Counted from the first letter of the stretch, positions 7,510 through 16,932 are shown. The stretch is DNA of 64,000 nt from JAJXWB01 sp046349215 (GCA_046349215.1 JAXMCV010000001.1:868001-932000), one strand, 5' to 3'. Numbers and translations: made by a program. Notes: generated from the sequence alone by a model not told the origin.

Positions 7510-8523
7510 TTGGGCGTCGTCATTTCCCTTGAGGACAAGGCCAAGACTGCGAGCGTCGAAAAACTCGTCGGGCTGGCCAAGGCGGATATGGATCGGGTCA
7601 ACCAGACCATCCTGTCGCGCACCGGATCCGACGTGACGATGATTCCCGAGGTCGCCAATCACCTCATCTCGTCGGGTGGCAAGCGTCTGCGGCCGATGCT
7701 GACGCTGGCGACGGCCGCCATGTGCGGCTATCGCGGCGACGGGCACATCAAGCTCGCGGCCGCTGTGGAATTCATGCATACGGCCACGCTTCTGCACGAC
7801 GACGTCGTCGACGAAAGCGACATGCGGCGCGGCAAGCTGGCGGCGCGCATGCTCTGGGGCAACGAAGCGAGCGTTCTCGTCGGCGATTTTCTGCTGGGCC
7901 AGGCCTTCAAGATGATGGTCGAAGTCGGCTCGCTTACCGCGCTCGACATTCTTTCCTCGGCGGCCACCGTGATCGCCGAAGGCGAAGTGATGCAGCTTGC
8001 GGCCGCCAAGGACACGACGACGACCGAGGACGCTTATCTGGCGGTGATCCGCGCCAAGACGGCGGCGCTGTTTGCGGCGGCCTGCGAAGTTGGCCCCGTG
8101 CTGGCAAACCGTTCGAAAGCCGATCAGGCGGCTTGCGAGAGCTATGGCGCCAATCTCGGCATCGCCTTCCAGCTCATCGACGACGCGCTCGACTATGGCG
8201 GCACAGCCGCGACTCTCGGCAAGAACGTCGGCGACGACTTCCGCGAGGGCAAGATCACCCTGCCGGTCGTGCTGTCGTTCCGCCGCGGCTCGGAGACCGA
8301 GCGCGAGTTCTGGCGACGCACGCTCGAGAAGGGCGAGATCAAGGACGGCGATCTCGAGCAGGCGCTTGGCATCATGCGCAGGCATCGCGCGCTCGAAGAC
8401 ACGATCGAACGCGCCAAGCATTATGGCGCGATGGCGCGCGATGCGCTCGAAATCTTCGAGACATCGCCGATCAAGACGGCGCTTCTGGAAACCGTCGACT
8501 TCTGCATTTCCCGCGCCCATTGA
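7510..8523 (+). CDS. ispB: Long-chain polyprenyl diphosphate synthase (octa-/decaprenyl)
   Basis: 337 residues from TTG 7510, giving MGVVISLEDK, the N terminus expected for alphaproteobacterial members; GAGGG precedes it. A farther upstream TTG (7492) lacks this. It is a trans-prenyltransferase: first Asp-rich motif DDVVD at 97-101, second DDALD at 224-228, with GGKRLRP near 57-62. It elongates farnesyl or geranylgeranyl diphosphate with IPP to make the ubiquinone side chain. Chain length is inferred: decaprenyl is usual in alphaproteobacteria. The gene is divergent from the DUF2007/methyltransferase/glyQ set. Confidence 0.93.
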   Translation: MGVVISLEDKAKTASVEKLVGLAKADMDRVNQTILSRTGSDVTMIPEVANHLISSGGKRLRPMLTLATAAMCGYRGDGHIKLAAAVEFMHTATLLHDDVVDESDMRRGKLAARMLWGNEASVLVGDFLLGQAFKMMVEVGSLTALDILSSAATVIAEGEVMQLAAAKDTTTTEDAYLAVIRAKTAALFAAACEVGPVLANRSKADQAACESYGANLGIAFQLIDDALDYGGTAATLGKNVGDDFREGKITLPVVLSFRRGSETEREFWRRTLEKGEIKDGDLEQALGIMRRHRALEDTIERAKHYGAMARDALEIFETSPIKTALLETVDFCISRAH

Positions 8524-8526
8524 GCG

Positions 8527-9090
8527 CTAGGACTCCACTGGCGCCCAGACGGGAATGAGCAGGTTCGGGTCCGGCGAGCGCATGAAGACGACGCTTCTGA
8601 GATAGCCCTCCACAAGGACGAGCAGGCCCTGGCGACGCACCAGGATCAACCGCTCGACGTCCTGCGGATCCGGTGCGGCAGGAATGCGAAGCGCCTGCAC
8701 CCGGGCGTCATCCTCGTCCAGCGAGCCGTCCGGGCCGGTTCTCGGCGCGCCAAAATAGAACTCCGCATAGGGAACGAATCTTCCGTTGCCGTAATGAGGG
8801 ACGACGAAGATGCGCGTGAACTGCACCTTGGTCCATTCTTCCGCGCGGTAGTTGCTCGCCGCGCTGACGGCGCCGATCAACCCCGCGTCTCGCGACGAAT
8901 AGAGCAACCTGACCAGTGCGGCGTGATCTGCGCGATCGATCTGATCGAATGCCTTTCCCCGCGCCTTTTCGCCGCGCAGCCGGTCAAGCTCCGGTCCCGA
9001 AAAATTCGCGCCGAAGCGCTCGGAATCGAGTTCGGCGTAGGCCCAGCGGGCCTGTAGTTCGTGAGCGGCAATGATCTTGCCCGAAGACAC
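8527..9090 (-). CDS. Conserved hypothetical protein
   Basis: 187 residues from GTG 9090. The GTG starts one base after the TGA of the upstream CoA-transferase gene, so translation is probably coupled and the two genes form an operon. There is no signal peptide or membrane segment. The middle contains an aromatic segment (PYAEFYFGAPRTG) and an acidic patch (DEDDARVQ). I recognise no family. It is convergent with the prenyl synthase, with 3 bp between stop codons. The start codon is the only reasonable one near the 5' end. Confidence 0.65.
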   Translation of the reverse strand: MSSGKIIAAHELQARWAYAELDSERFGANFSGPELDRLRGEKARGKAFDQIDRADHAALVRLLYSSRDAGLIGAVSAASNYRAEEWTKVQFTRIFVVPHYGNGRFVPYAEFYFGAPRTGPDGSLDEDDARVQALRIPAAPDPQDVERLILVRRQGLLVLVEGYLRSVVFMRSPDPNLLIPVWAPVES

Positions 9091-9091
9091 T

Positions 9092-10300
9092 TCAACGCAC
9101 CACGCCGCGCGCCATCAGCGCGTCGACTTCCGCTTCGCCGAAACCGGATTCTTCGAGCACTTCGCGCGACTGCTCGCCGAGCTTCGGCGCATGGCGGCGT
9201 ATGCCGGCCGGAGTCTTCCCGAATTTTGTGGGCGGGCGCGTCATGCGGATCTTTCCGACGGCCGGATGATCGTGCAATTCGAAGAAATCCGTGGCGACGA
9301 GATGCGGGTGATCCGCCAGATCGTCGAGCGCATAAAGGCGCGTCGCCGGAATGTCGAGACGTTCGCAGGTCGCCAGCCATTCCTGCGTCGTGCGTCGTTC
9401 CAACGCATCGCGCATCGCCGAATAAAGCTCCTGCACGTGCCTGTTGCGCTTCGTGCGATCGATGGCGATCTCTACCATGTCCATGCGGCCGATCTCCGAA
9501 AAGAACGCCGTCCAGTGCTCGGCTGTGTAGGGCAGCAAGGCGAGCCAGCCGTCTTTCGTCTGCATGGGGCGGCGCCCGCCCTGCAGCAGCCGCGCATATC
9601 CGACGGCGCCCTCGCGCGGCTCGAACGTCATGCCGCCCATGTGTTCGGCCAGCACGAAGGCGGCCATTGTCTCCAGCATCGGCGTCTCGACATATTGTCC
9701 TTCGCCGGTGCGCTCGCGATGAAACAGCGCGGCGAGCACCGCGTTGACGAGCGCCAGTCCGGTCGTCTTGTCGGCGATCAGGCTCGATACGTAGTCGGGT
9801 CGCTCGGCATACACGTTGGAGACGGCGACCATGCCGGAGGCCGCCTGGATGACGTCGTCGAAAGCCGGCCGCGCGGCGCCCGGCCCATCCTGACCGAAGC
9901 CGGTCGCTACACAATAGACAATGTCAGGCTTGATCTGCTTCACATCGGCGTAGCCGAAGCCCAGACGCTCGATGGCCTCGACCCGCATGTTGTGGACGAG
10001 CGCGTCGCAGGTCGAGACCAGGCGGCGCAGGGCCGCCCTGCCCTCCTCGGCCTTGAGGTCGATGGCGAGCGAACGCTTGTTGCGATTGATGGCGAGAAAG
10101 ATCGAACTCAGGCCCGCGGTCGAACCGTCGGCGCGCTGTGCGCCGTTGGCGCGCATGAGGTCGCCTTCGAGCGGTTCGACCTTGATGACATCGGCCCCGT
10201 AGTCGCCGAGGATCTGGGTCGCGAGGGGGCCGAGCACTACGGCGGTCATGTCGAGAATACGCAGGCCGGCGAGCGGACCGCTGGATTTTGTCTCGGCCAA
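9092..10300 (-). CDS. CaiB/BaiF family CoA transferase
   Basis: 402 residues, a class III CoA transferase. The N-terminal signature is LAGLRILDMTAVVLGPLATQ followed by LGDYGADVIKVEP (residues 32-44). This family moves CoA between carboxylic acids through an aspartyl-CoA intermediate. At the place where the catalytic Asp is expected (GQxVDVS-like) this protein has GQYVETPM, with Glu205. Donor and acceptor acids cannot be deduced. It is coupled to the hypothetical gene downstream (one-base gap). ispE lies 78 bp upstream on the same strand. Confidence 0.9.
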   Translation of the reverse strand: MAETKSSGPLAGLRILDMTAVVLGPLATQILGDYGADVIKVEPLEGDLMRANGAQRADGSTAGLSSIFLAINRNKRSLAIDLKAEEGRAALRRLVSTCDALVHNMRVEAIERLGFGYADVKQIKPDIVYCVATGFGQDGPGAARPAFDDVIQAASGMVAVSNVYAERPDYVSSLIADKTTGLALVNAVLAALFHRERTGEGQYVETPMLETMAAFVLAEHMGGMTFEPREGAVGYARLLQGGRRPMQTKDGWLALLPYTAEHWTAFFSEIGRMDMVEIAIDRTKRNRHVQELYSAMRDALERRTTQEWLATCERLDIPATRLYALDDLADHPHLVATDFFELHDHPAVGKIRMTRPPTKFGKTPAGIRRHAPKLGEQSREVLEESGFGEAEVDALMARGVVR

Positions 10301-10378
10301 GATGCGTTTCCCCGTTTTCAGGGATTGTAGCAGGCCACGAATGTCGTTCCAGATGGCCGCTCGAAGGGACGGGCCAAC

Positions 10379-11239
10379 CTAGCGCAGCATGGTCGCGCGC
10401 ACCCACCAGCCCGGATGGTCGCGACGGATGACCCGCGCGGCGCGCGCCGCCTGATGGCGGTCGGAAAACAGGGCGAAGCAGGTCGCGCCCGACCCCGACA
10501 TGCGCGCGAGCTTCGCGCCACGGGCGGCGCCGAGCACGGCGAGCACATGCACGATCTGCCTTGCGATGACGCCGGCCGGGTCCTCGAGATCGTTGCGGCC
10601 TTTCTTCAGCGCGGCGATCAGCGGTTCGTTGCTCATGCCCGGCTCGATCTGCGGATGCCTGCCGAAGCCATAGGAATCGCCAGGCTTCAGTCCGAGCTTC
10701 GCGAATACCGCGCGCGTCTCCACAGCAACGCGCGGGTTGACGAGGACCGCAGGGATGGCCGCGAAATCGAGCGCCGGCCCCAATTCCTCGCCGGCCCCCG
10801 ACATCATGCGCGCCTTCGCCTCGACGCAAACCGGGACGTCGGCGCCGGTCGCACGCGCTGCGTCAATGACGCGCGGATCGTCCAGCGCGATGCCGTTTGC
10901 ATGCGCCAGAAGACGCAGCGCCGCCGCGGCGTCCGAAGAGCCGCCGCCGATGCCCGCCGCCACAGGAAGAAACTTCTGCAAGCGAAATGCGCCGACCTTC
11001 AGATGCGTGACGCGCTCCTGCAGATTGCGGGTCGCGCGCAGCACGAGATTGTCCGGACCGGCGCCGGCTGCATCCGCGGTCGGCCCCTCGACGGCGAGCG
11101 AAAGCTCGGCGCCCGGCGTCAAGGTCAGATGATCGCCGACGCCGGCGAACACCACGAGGCTCTGCAATTCGTGATAGCCGTCGGAGGCGCGACGGCCGAG
11201 AACATGCAGCGTGAGGTTGATCTTGGCCGGCGCGCGCAT
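10379..11239 (-). CDS. ispE: 4-diphosphocytidyl-2-C-methyl-D-erythritol kinase
   Basis: 286 residues, GHMP kinase fold. It phosphorylates CDP-methylerythritol in the MEP isoprenoid pathway. The N terminus MRAPAKINLTLHVLGRR and the ATP loop AAGIGGGSSDAAAAL are diagnostic. The gene follows the TPR gene on the same strand with a 12-bp gap, so they are probably co-transcribed. The window also encodes dxs, partial ispH and the polyprenyl synthase. Confidence 0.96.
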   Translation of the reverse strand: MRAPAKINLTLHVLGRRASDGYHELQSLVVFAGVGDHLTLTPGAELSLAVEGPTADAAGAGPDNLVLRATRNLQERVTHLKVGAFRLQKFLPVAAGIGGGSSDAAAALRLLAHANGIALDDPRVIDAARATGADVPVCVEAKARMMSGAGEELGPALDFAAIPAVLVNPRVAVETRAVFAKLGLKPGDSYGFGRHPQIEPGMSNEPLIAALKKGRNDLEDPAGVIARQIVHVLAVLGAARGAKLARMSGSGATCFALFSDRHQAARAARVIRRDHPGWWVRATMLR

Positions 11240-11251
11240 GACGAGGGAGGA

Positions 11252-12994
11252 TCAGCCGCCGCTCTTCTTGTTGGCGTCGGCCGCCTCGGGCTTCTCGTCG
11301 ACGATGCCGTTCTGGATCTTCTTGAGGATCGCCTGCAGGTCCTCGGGCTCGGGCTTCAGGTCGCGCGCGTGGTTCCACTGGAACTGCGCCTCGAGCTTGC
11401 GGCCGACGCGCCAGTAGGCGTCGCCGAGATGATCGTTGATGACGGGGTCGGAGGGCTTCAGGTCGATCGCGCGCTCGAGTTCCTTCACCGCGAGATCATA
11501 CTGGCCGAGCTTGTAGTGCCCCCATCCCAGGCTGTCGACGATGTAGCCGTCCTGCGGCCGCAGTTCGACCGCGCGCCGCAGCATCTTGAAGGCCTGGTCG
11601 AGGTTCATGTTCTTGTCGACCCAGGAATAGCCGAGATAGTTCAGCACCAGCGGCTGGTCGGGATAGAGTTCCAGCGCCTTCTTGAAATCGGCTTCGGCCG
11701 GAGGCCAGTCCTTGTCGCGCTCGTAGGCTATGCCGCGATAATAATAGAGCGACCAAAGCGCTTTCTCCGGCCCCTTGGCCAGCGAAATAGCCTTCGTGTA
11801 GGCCTCGATCGCGCCCTTGTAGTCCTTGCGCGCGCGATCGATGTTGCCGAGCGCGGTCTGCGCCTCCGGATCGTCGGGATGCTCGTCGACGATCGCCTTC
11901 AGATGCGCCTTGGCTTCATCGCCCTTGCCCATCGTCTCGAGCAGAAGCGCGATCTGGATGTCGGCGTTGACGCGCAGTGGCGAATCCTCGGGTACGGATT
12001 CATAGACGTCGATCGCCTGCGCATTCTGTTTGAGGCGCTCGTACACGTCGGCGAGCGTCACGAGAGCCAGGCCGTTGTCCTTTTCCAGAAACAGCGACAG
12101 CCGCAGGTAGATCATGGCGGCGAGTTCGTCGCCCTGGCGGCCGCCGACGGCGCCGAGCCCGTAGAGCACTTCGGCCGCGCCCTGCTGCGCGTTGCGCACG
12201 AAGGGCGGCAGCGGCTTGCCCGCTGCGAGATCGGCGAGAGCCGATGTAACGACGGGATGACGGGGCACCACCTGATCGAAGGCGGTATAAACCTGCTTCG
12301 CCTTGTCGCGGTCGCCGCGCGTGGCGAGGAAGCGCCCGTAGGCATCGACGAGGCGCAGCGTGTTGCGATCGCTCTTGTAGACCGTCTCGAAGCGTCGCCG
12401 CGCTTCGTCGGGCTGATTGGCGACATCCGAGATCAGTGCAGCGTGATATTCGCGGAACACGCCGAAGGCGTCGTCGCGCAGCTTGTCGACGAGTGGAATG
12501 GCGCGCTTCGGCTCGTTGGCGCCGATATAGCTCCACGCGGTCAGAAGCGTTGCGGTCAGGTCGCGCTGGCGCCCGGCGCCGCCCTTGGCAAGGTAGTTGC
12601 GCGCGGCGCTCCAGCGGCCCTGCTTGATGGCGCGAATGCCGAGCGCGAGGTTCGCAAGCCCGTTGGAGGCGTCGATCTTGACGAGGCGTTCGGCGAGACC
12701 GAAGGCCTCCGGCATGTTGCCGTTCGCCAGCGAAGCGACAAAGGCGCGCTCGGTCAGGTCGGCGTTGCGCGGGTCGGCGCGCAGGGCTTCGCGAAAGTAA
12801 GTGGAGGCGGCCAGCGTGTCGCGTTCGGCGCCCGCCACCAGCGCGGCGAGGTAATTGCCGGCCGGACTGTCGCCGACCTCGAACGGCGTCGAGACCGTGA
12901 CGGATTCCCGGGCGCCGGCGGGCACGCTGCAGGGCAAGGCGAGCAGGACCAGCGCAAGGGCGCGGGCGGGCTTCGACGTGAGGATTGATGGCAC
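11252..12994 (-). CDS. Exported tetratricopeptide-repeat protein
   Basis: 580 residues with an N-terminal signal peptide (hydrophobic core about residues 11-26, likely cleavage near AGA-RES). Many TPR units run through the protein, clearest at about residues 360-560 (for example DPEAQTALGNIDRARKDY and DPVINDHLGDAYWRVGRK). It probably scaffolds protein complexes in the periplasm or at the envelope. It is followed by ispE after 12 bp, an arrangement common in rhizobia-like genomes as I recall. The gene is divergent from the PHA-system gene across a 182-bp promoter region. Confidence 0.88.
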   Translation of the reverse strand: MPSILTSKPARALALVLLALPCSVPAGARESVTVSTPFEVGDSPAGNYLAALVAGAERDTLAASTYFREALRADPRNADLTERAFVASLANGNMPEAFGLAERLVKIDASNGLANLALGIRAIKQGRWSAARNYLAKGGAGRQRDLTATLLTAWSYIGANEPKRAIPLVDKLRDDAFGVFREYHAALISDVANQPDEARRRFETVYKSDRNTLRLVDAYGRFLATRGDRDKAKQVYTAFDQVVPRHPVVTSALADLAAGKPLPPFVRNAQQGAAEVLYGLGAVGGRQGDELAAMIYLRLSLFLEKDNGLALVTLADVYERLKQNAQAIDVYESVPEDSPLRVNADIQIALLLETMGKGDEAKAHLKAIVDEHPDDPEAQTALGNIDRARKDYKGAIEAYTKAISLAKGPEKALWSLYYYRGIAYERDKDWPPAEADFKKALELYPDQPLVLNYLGYSWVDKNMNLDQAFKMLRRAVELRPQDGYIVDSLGWGHYKLGQYDLAVKELERAIDLKPSDPVINDHLGDAYWRVGRKLEAQFQWNHARDLKPEPEDLQAILKKIQNGIVDEKPEAADANKKSGG

Positions 12995-13176
12995 GCGAGA
13001 GTATCTTTTCCGATGCGCGGGCGGTCGCAGAATTGCAAGGGCCCGCTGGAAGGCGGTCTAACACAGAATCTGTGGCGAACATGGCCGTTTTGGGCCATGC
13101 GGGCAAGGCGCCGCCCGATGACCGGCCAGAGGCGGCAAGCCTCGACTTCCGGACCGCCGTTCCCCATGTTGGGCGG

Positions 13177-13509
13177 ATGGCCGAACCGATCGTCGTCACC
13201 GTTTCGCACAATCTCGGAGCCGAGGAGGCCCAGCGCCGGATCGCGCGGGGGCTGGAGCGCGGCAAGTCGGAATTCGGAGCGATCTTTTCGGCCTTCGACG
13301 TGACCTGGCGGGCCAATCACGCCGATGTCGTCGTTGTCGCGCTGAAGCAGCGGATCGTGGCCGGCCTCGACGTTTTCGCCGACATGGTGCGCGTGGAGGT
13401 CTCGCTACCCTGGTATTTCGCGCCGCTGCAAAAGAAGATCGTCGAAATCCTGCAGGACCGCGGCCGCAAGACGTTGCAGATCGGCCAGAGCGGACGCGGC
13501 GCGGCCTAG
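13177..13509 (+). CDS. Polyhydroxyalkanoic acid system family protein
   Basis: 110 residues from ATG 13177 (MAEPIVVTVSHNLGAEEAQRR). The start was chosen because the conserved VTVSHNLG..EA..RI pattern begins here; the longer upstream frame encodes no recognisable sequence. Family members are small proteins associated with PHA granules or their regulation; no pha biosynthesis gene is in the window, so the role is inferred only from the family. Its TAG stop shares bases with the TAG of the convergent SleB-type gene (CTAG at 13506-13509). Confidence 0.72.
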   Translation: MAEPIVVTVSHNLGAEEAQRRIARGLERGKSEFGAIFSAFDVTWRANHADVVVVALKQRIVAGLDVFADMVRVEVSLPWYFAPLQKKIVEILQDRGRKTLQIGQSGRGAA

Positions 13510-14771
13510 GTCTGGCCGGCCTTTAGCCGGTAGAAGATGTGCTTGCCGATAACTTCCATCTTTTTCAGGCGCTTGGCCCAGCGCGGGCGTACGTAATTGG
13601 CGTGGTAGTGCGTCGAGCCGCCCACGTCCGCCAGCCATGTCTCGCCGCCGAGGACCGCATCGGCGACGCGCGAGGCGCGCGCCCATGATTCCTGGTCGGT
13701 GATGCGCAGGGACTTGCCCTCGCAGGCGAAGGAGAACTGGCAGGCCTTGAACCGATGCTTGTTCTGATAGACGACGCCGCAGATCGTCGTCGGGTAGAGG
13801 CCGGACGAGACTCGGTTGAGGATGACCTGGGCGACTGCGGCCTGGCCTTCTTCCGGTTCGCTGCGCGATTCGAAATAGACGGCCTCGGCGAGGCACTTCT
13901 TTTCGCGGGCGAGGTTTTCCTGGCCGATCATCGCCGCATAGTCGGGTCGACCGTTGGCCGAGCGCGGCACGACCGTGGAATTGGGCAGGGACTTGGGAAC
14001 GCTGGCGACGCGCGGCATACCCGGCAGAGCGACGACCTCGACCGGCGTGGCGTCAGCCGGCGCCGGCGTCGTCGATCCGAGGCTGACGGCGCGCGGCACG
14101 GCGGGCGTCGCGCCCTGGGCGTTGCGGGCGGCGATCGCCGCCGGGCGAATGGTGACGGAAGACCCGCCCTGCCCCGCCTGGGTCGGCGAAGCGCCAGCGC
14201 CGCCCCTGAATGACGGCGTGGGCGTCGGCGCGTCGTCCTCGGCCCAGGGCTCGAACCGGGACACGGCTTCGGGGCCGGACGAATCGGCGTCGTAGGGCTG
14301 GAAGCTGGAGGCGATGGCGATATCGTCCGCGTGGAACATCAGGTCGTGCGCGATCAGCGCCTTCACGCCGTTCGGGCCCTTGAGCCGCGATACGAAGGAG
14401 GGCCGCAGCGCGACGACGGGATCGCCTTTTTTCGCGCGGACAGCCTGGGGAAAATGGCCCGGACGCGGCTTGAGCACGGCGCGCGGGTCCTGCTCGTCCG
14501 GCACGGACCGGAATTCGGCGGACGGGCCGATCGACAGCCGCGCCTCGCGCAGGACGCCGCGGCTCGACGCGTAGCTGCCGAGATTGCCGGTCAGGGCGGA
14601 GGAAGGAATGAGGTCGCGCGGCGCGAGCGCGACGCGCGCGTCTATGGGCGCCACGGACGCGCCGGAGGCGTAATCCTGGCCAGCCGTCGCGGTGAACGAC
14701 ACGAGCAAGCCCATGCCGAGGCACCACGGCGCCATAACGCCAAACGCCCATCCAATCCGCGAACGACCCAT
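13506..14771 (-). CDS. SleB-type cell wall hydrolase
   Basis: 421 residues. An N-terminal hydrophobic segment (residues 8-30) is a signal peptide or anchor, followed by ~250 low-complexity, Ala/Pro/Ser-rich residues. The C-terminal hydrolase-2 (SleB/CwlJ) domain begins near residue 285: LAEAVYFESRSEPEEGQ with the catalytic Glu, then AVAQVILNRV and STHYHANYVRPRW. Such enzymes act on peptidoglycan in the periplasm. Start ATG 14771. It is convergent with the PHA-system gene, overlapping it by 4 bases. Confidence 0.88.
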   Translation of the reverse strand: MGRSRIGWAFGVMAPWCLGMGLLVSFTATAGQDYASGASVAPIDARVALAPRDLIPSSALTGNLGSYASSRGVLREARLSIGPSAEFRSVPDEQDPRAVLKPRPGHFPQAVRAKKGDPVVALRPSFVSRLKGPNGVKALIAHDLMFHADDIAIASSFQPYDADSSGPEAVSRFEPWAEDDAPTPTPSFRGGAGASPTQAGQGGSSVTIRPAAIAARNAQGATPAVPRAVSLGSTTPAPADATPVEVVALPGMPRVASVPKSLPNSTVVPRSANGRPDYAAMIGQENLAREKKCLAEAVYFESRSEPEEGQAAVAQVILNRVSSGLYPTTICGVVYQNKHRFKACQFSFACEGKSLRITDQESWARASRVADAVLGGETWLADVGGSTHYHANYVRPRWAKRLKKMEVIGKHIFYRLKAGQT

Positions 14772-14912
14772 ACGCTTGCCGCCTGAACGCCAGCCACAGA
14801 CGCGACCCGACGCTTGCCCGATCCGTACGCGCCCGCCTGCGGCCTTTCCGCCACAGGCAATGCGCGCAATTCGCTCGGAAAAAGTTATCGGCGATTAGGC
14901 TTGAGGAGGGGT

Positions 14913-16151
14913 TTACGCGCGACGTGCGGCGCCTGCGTCAAAATGGGGCACCGGCGGCGCTTCGTTCCGGAGATGCGCAAAGCGCTCGCGCACCTGCGCA
15001 CCCAGCGACAGCATCGCGGCCTCCGATTTCGCGCGCTCCTCCGGCGTCTCGATCTTCACGCCGTAGTCGTGCGTACGCGCGAGCTGGACCGAGTGTTCGA
15101 ACGCGGCGAGGCCACGCTGCGCCATGCTGTCGGCCATGCCCGGAACGAAGCGACGACGCAGCCCCGAAACGCCGGCGCCCACCCGTAGCGCCAGCAAGCG
15201 ATGATCAAAGGACGCCGGCTCGTCGACGCCGAACCATTCCGACCCGGACAATTGCAAGAACATGGCGCGAAAAAACGAACGCAACTCCCTGACGTTGCCG
15301 CCGACGCGAGCGGCCGTGCGAACGGATTCATCGAGCAGAAGCCTGCCCCAATCATCAGGGAACGCCTGGTGCGCGACGAGCGCGCTCCACAGATCGCGCT
15401 CCTGCGCAAGCGACGTCGTGAGAAGCGCGTCGTCGATGCCGAGCACATGCCCGACGTAGCGCCAAAGGTGATGATGCCCGGCGAGGTCCTCGTCGCCGAA
15501 ACGCACGCCGAGCCGCGAGAAGGAACGCAGGTTGAGATAGGAGAAAAGGCCGAGCGTCATCGCCAGCATCGTCTGGTCGATGGGCGCGCCGACGTAAGAC
15601 GCGGCGAAGCCCGCCGTCTGCCCGACCCAGGCGCGAATGGAGGAGTGCAGCAGCCGCACGCGCAACGTCGTCTCGTGGCCGATCGCGCCGGGCGCCATGC
15701 CGCCGGGTTGCATGATTGCCCCTATGAAGGCGCCGGTCTCGCGGATGCGCGTGGATGGATCGGCGCCGAGACGACCCGTGGCGCGCGTGACAAGAGTCGC
15801 ACGCGCGAAAACGCCGCCGGCGAACAGGGAATGCAGGAGCGACAGGCGCGACAGCGCGACGAAGCCGAGCGTCACCTTCTGCCCGCGCGCCAGCAGTTTC
15901 TCGTCGAGCCATGTGGGCTGCGCAGTCGTTTCCTCGACGAAAAGCCGCGCCGCCGGTTCGCCCTCGGCCGCAAGCGCGCGGACGGCTTCGAGCTTCGCAG
16001 CGCGCCGATCGTAGGAGCGCTCGTGCAGCGCCGCCACCGCCGCGTCCGCGACCGGGTCGCCGACGAACATCATGCGGTCGAGCAGATCGCGCGAAAAGCG
16101 CGCTGAATATTGCGCGTTGGAGCGATCGATCAGACGCGGCAGGTTTCTCAA
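14913..16151 (-). CDS. MpaB/Lcp-like oxygenase family protein (DUF2236)
   Basis: 412 residues. It matches the MpaB / rubber-oxygenase (latex clearing protein) catalytic family: QPTWLDEKLLARGQ near residue 78, GHETTLRVRLLHSSIRAWVG near 158, GAPIDQTMLAMTLGLFSYLN near 188, and HHHLWRYVGHVLGID near 227. In Lcp proteins a buried haem b is held by conserved His, and helical residues act in oxidative C=C cleavage; the His-rich segment fits that. No signal peptide is evident, so it is probably cytoplasmic. The substrate is unknown. Start ATG 16151. The upstream nicotinamidase ends 70 bp away on the same strand. Confidence 0.78.
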   Translation of the reverse strand: MRNLPRLIDRSNAQYSARFSRDLLDRMMFVGDPVADAAVAALHERSYDRRAAKLEAVRALAAEGEPAARLFVEETTAQPTWLDEKLLARGQKVTLGFVALSRLSLLHSLFAGGVFARATLVTRATGRLGADPSTRIRETGAFIGAIMQPGGMAPGAIGHETTLRVRLLHSSIRAWVGQTAGFAASYVGAPIDQTMLAMTLGLFSYLNLRSFSRLGVRFGDEDLAGHHHLWRYVGHVLGIDDALLTTSLAQERDLWSALVAHQAFPDDWGRLLLDESVRTAARVGGNVRELRSFFRAMFLQLSGSEWFGVDEPASFDHRLLALRVGAGVSGLRRRFVPGMADSMAQRGLAAFEHSVQLARTHDYGVKIETPEERAKSEAAMLSLGAQVRERFAHLRNEAPPVPHFDAGAARRA

Positions 16152-16221
16152 GCGTCAAACTCTCCGCAGCGCGCAGCGCGCCGCCGAGACATAACGCGGG
16201 CCGAGCCGTTTGGCTTCGACG

Positions 16222-16932
16222 TCAACCGACATCCGCCGACTGAATCTTCTTCACGCCGGCCTTCGTCATATCCGCCCAGGCCTTGGCCAGCGAGCCGTTG
16301 GCGTCGATGCCACGGCAGGCGTCGTCGACGACATAGACCTCGAAACCGGCCTTGCGCGCGTCGATGGCCGTCCAGGCGACGCAGAAATCGGTCGCCAGGC
16401 CCGTCACGAACAGCGTCTTGATCTTGCGCTCCTTCAGATAGGCGGCGAGGCCGGTCTTCGTCTTCTTGTCGGCCTCGAGCAACGCCGAATAGGAATCGAC
16501 GTCGTGGTGGAAACCCTTGCGGATCACCAGTTGGGCGGTGGGAAGTTGCAGGTCCTTTGCCAGCGCAGCGCCTTCCGTGCCCTGCACGCAATGGTCCGGC
16601 CACAGGACCTGATCGCCATAGCCGAGCTTGATCACGTCGAACGGTTTCTTGCCGGGATGCGAGGAGGCGAAGGAGACGTGGCCAGCCGTATGCCAGTCTT
16701 GCGTGCAGACGATGTTTGCGAAGGATTTCGCCAGCTTGTTGATGACCGGAACGACCTTGTCGCCGTCCTTCACGGCGAGCGAACCGCCGGGCAGGAAGCA
16801 GTTCTGCACGTCGACGACGATCAGCGCGGCGGATGCGCCCGGCTTGATCGGCGCCGCCATCGCGGACCGGCTGCCGAGACCTGCGGCGGCGAAAACGGCG
16901 GAACGGGCGAGCAGCGAGCGGCGGTCGATCAT
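16222..16932 (-). CDS. pncA: Nicotinamidase/isochorismatase family, with Tat-like signal
   Basis: 236 residues from ATG 16932. The N terminus MIDRRSLLARSAVFAAAGLG has a twin-arginine-like signal, so the enzyme appears to be exported, unlike most cytoplasmic PncA proteins. The active site is complete: catalytic triad D41 (VVDVQN), K139 and C184 (TDFC); metal ligands D79, H81 and H85 (QDWHTAGH). It hydrolyses nicotinamide to nicotinate for NAD salvage. The same frame remains open upstream through the intergenic region, but the conserved start fixes the gene. The next gene upstream, hbpS-like, is separated by a terminator. Confidence 0.9.
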   Translation of the reverse strand: MIDRRSLLARSAVFAAAGLGSRSAMAAPIKPGASAALIVVDVQNCFLPGGSLAVKDGDKVVPVINKLAKSFANIVCTQDWHTAGHVSFASSHPGKKPFDVIKLGYGDQVLWPDHCVQGTEGAALAKDLQLPTAQLVIRKGFHHDVDSYSALLEADKKTKTGLAAYLKERKIKTLFVTGLATDFCVAWTAIDARKAGFEVYVVDDACRGIDANGSLAKAWADMTKAGVKKIQSADVG

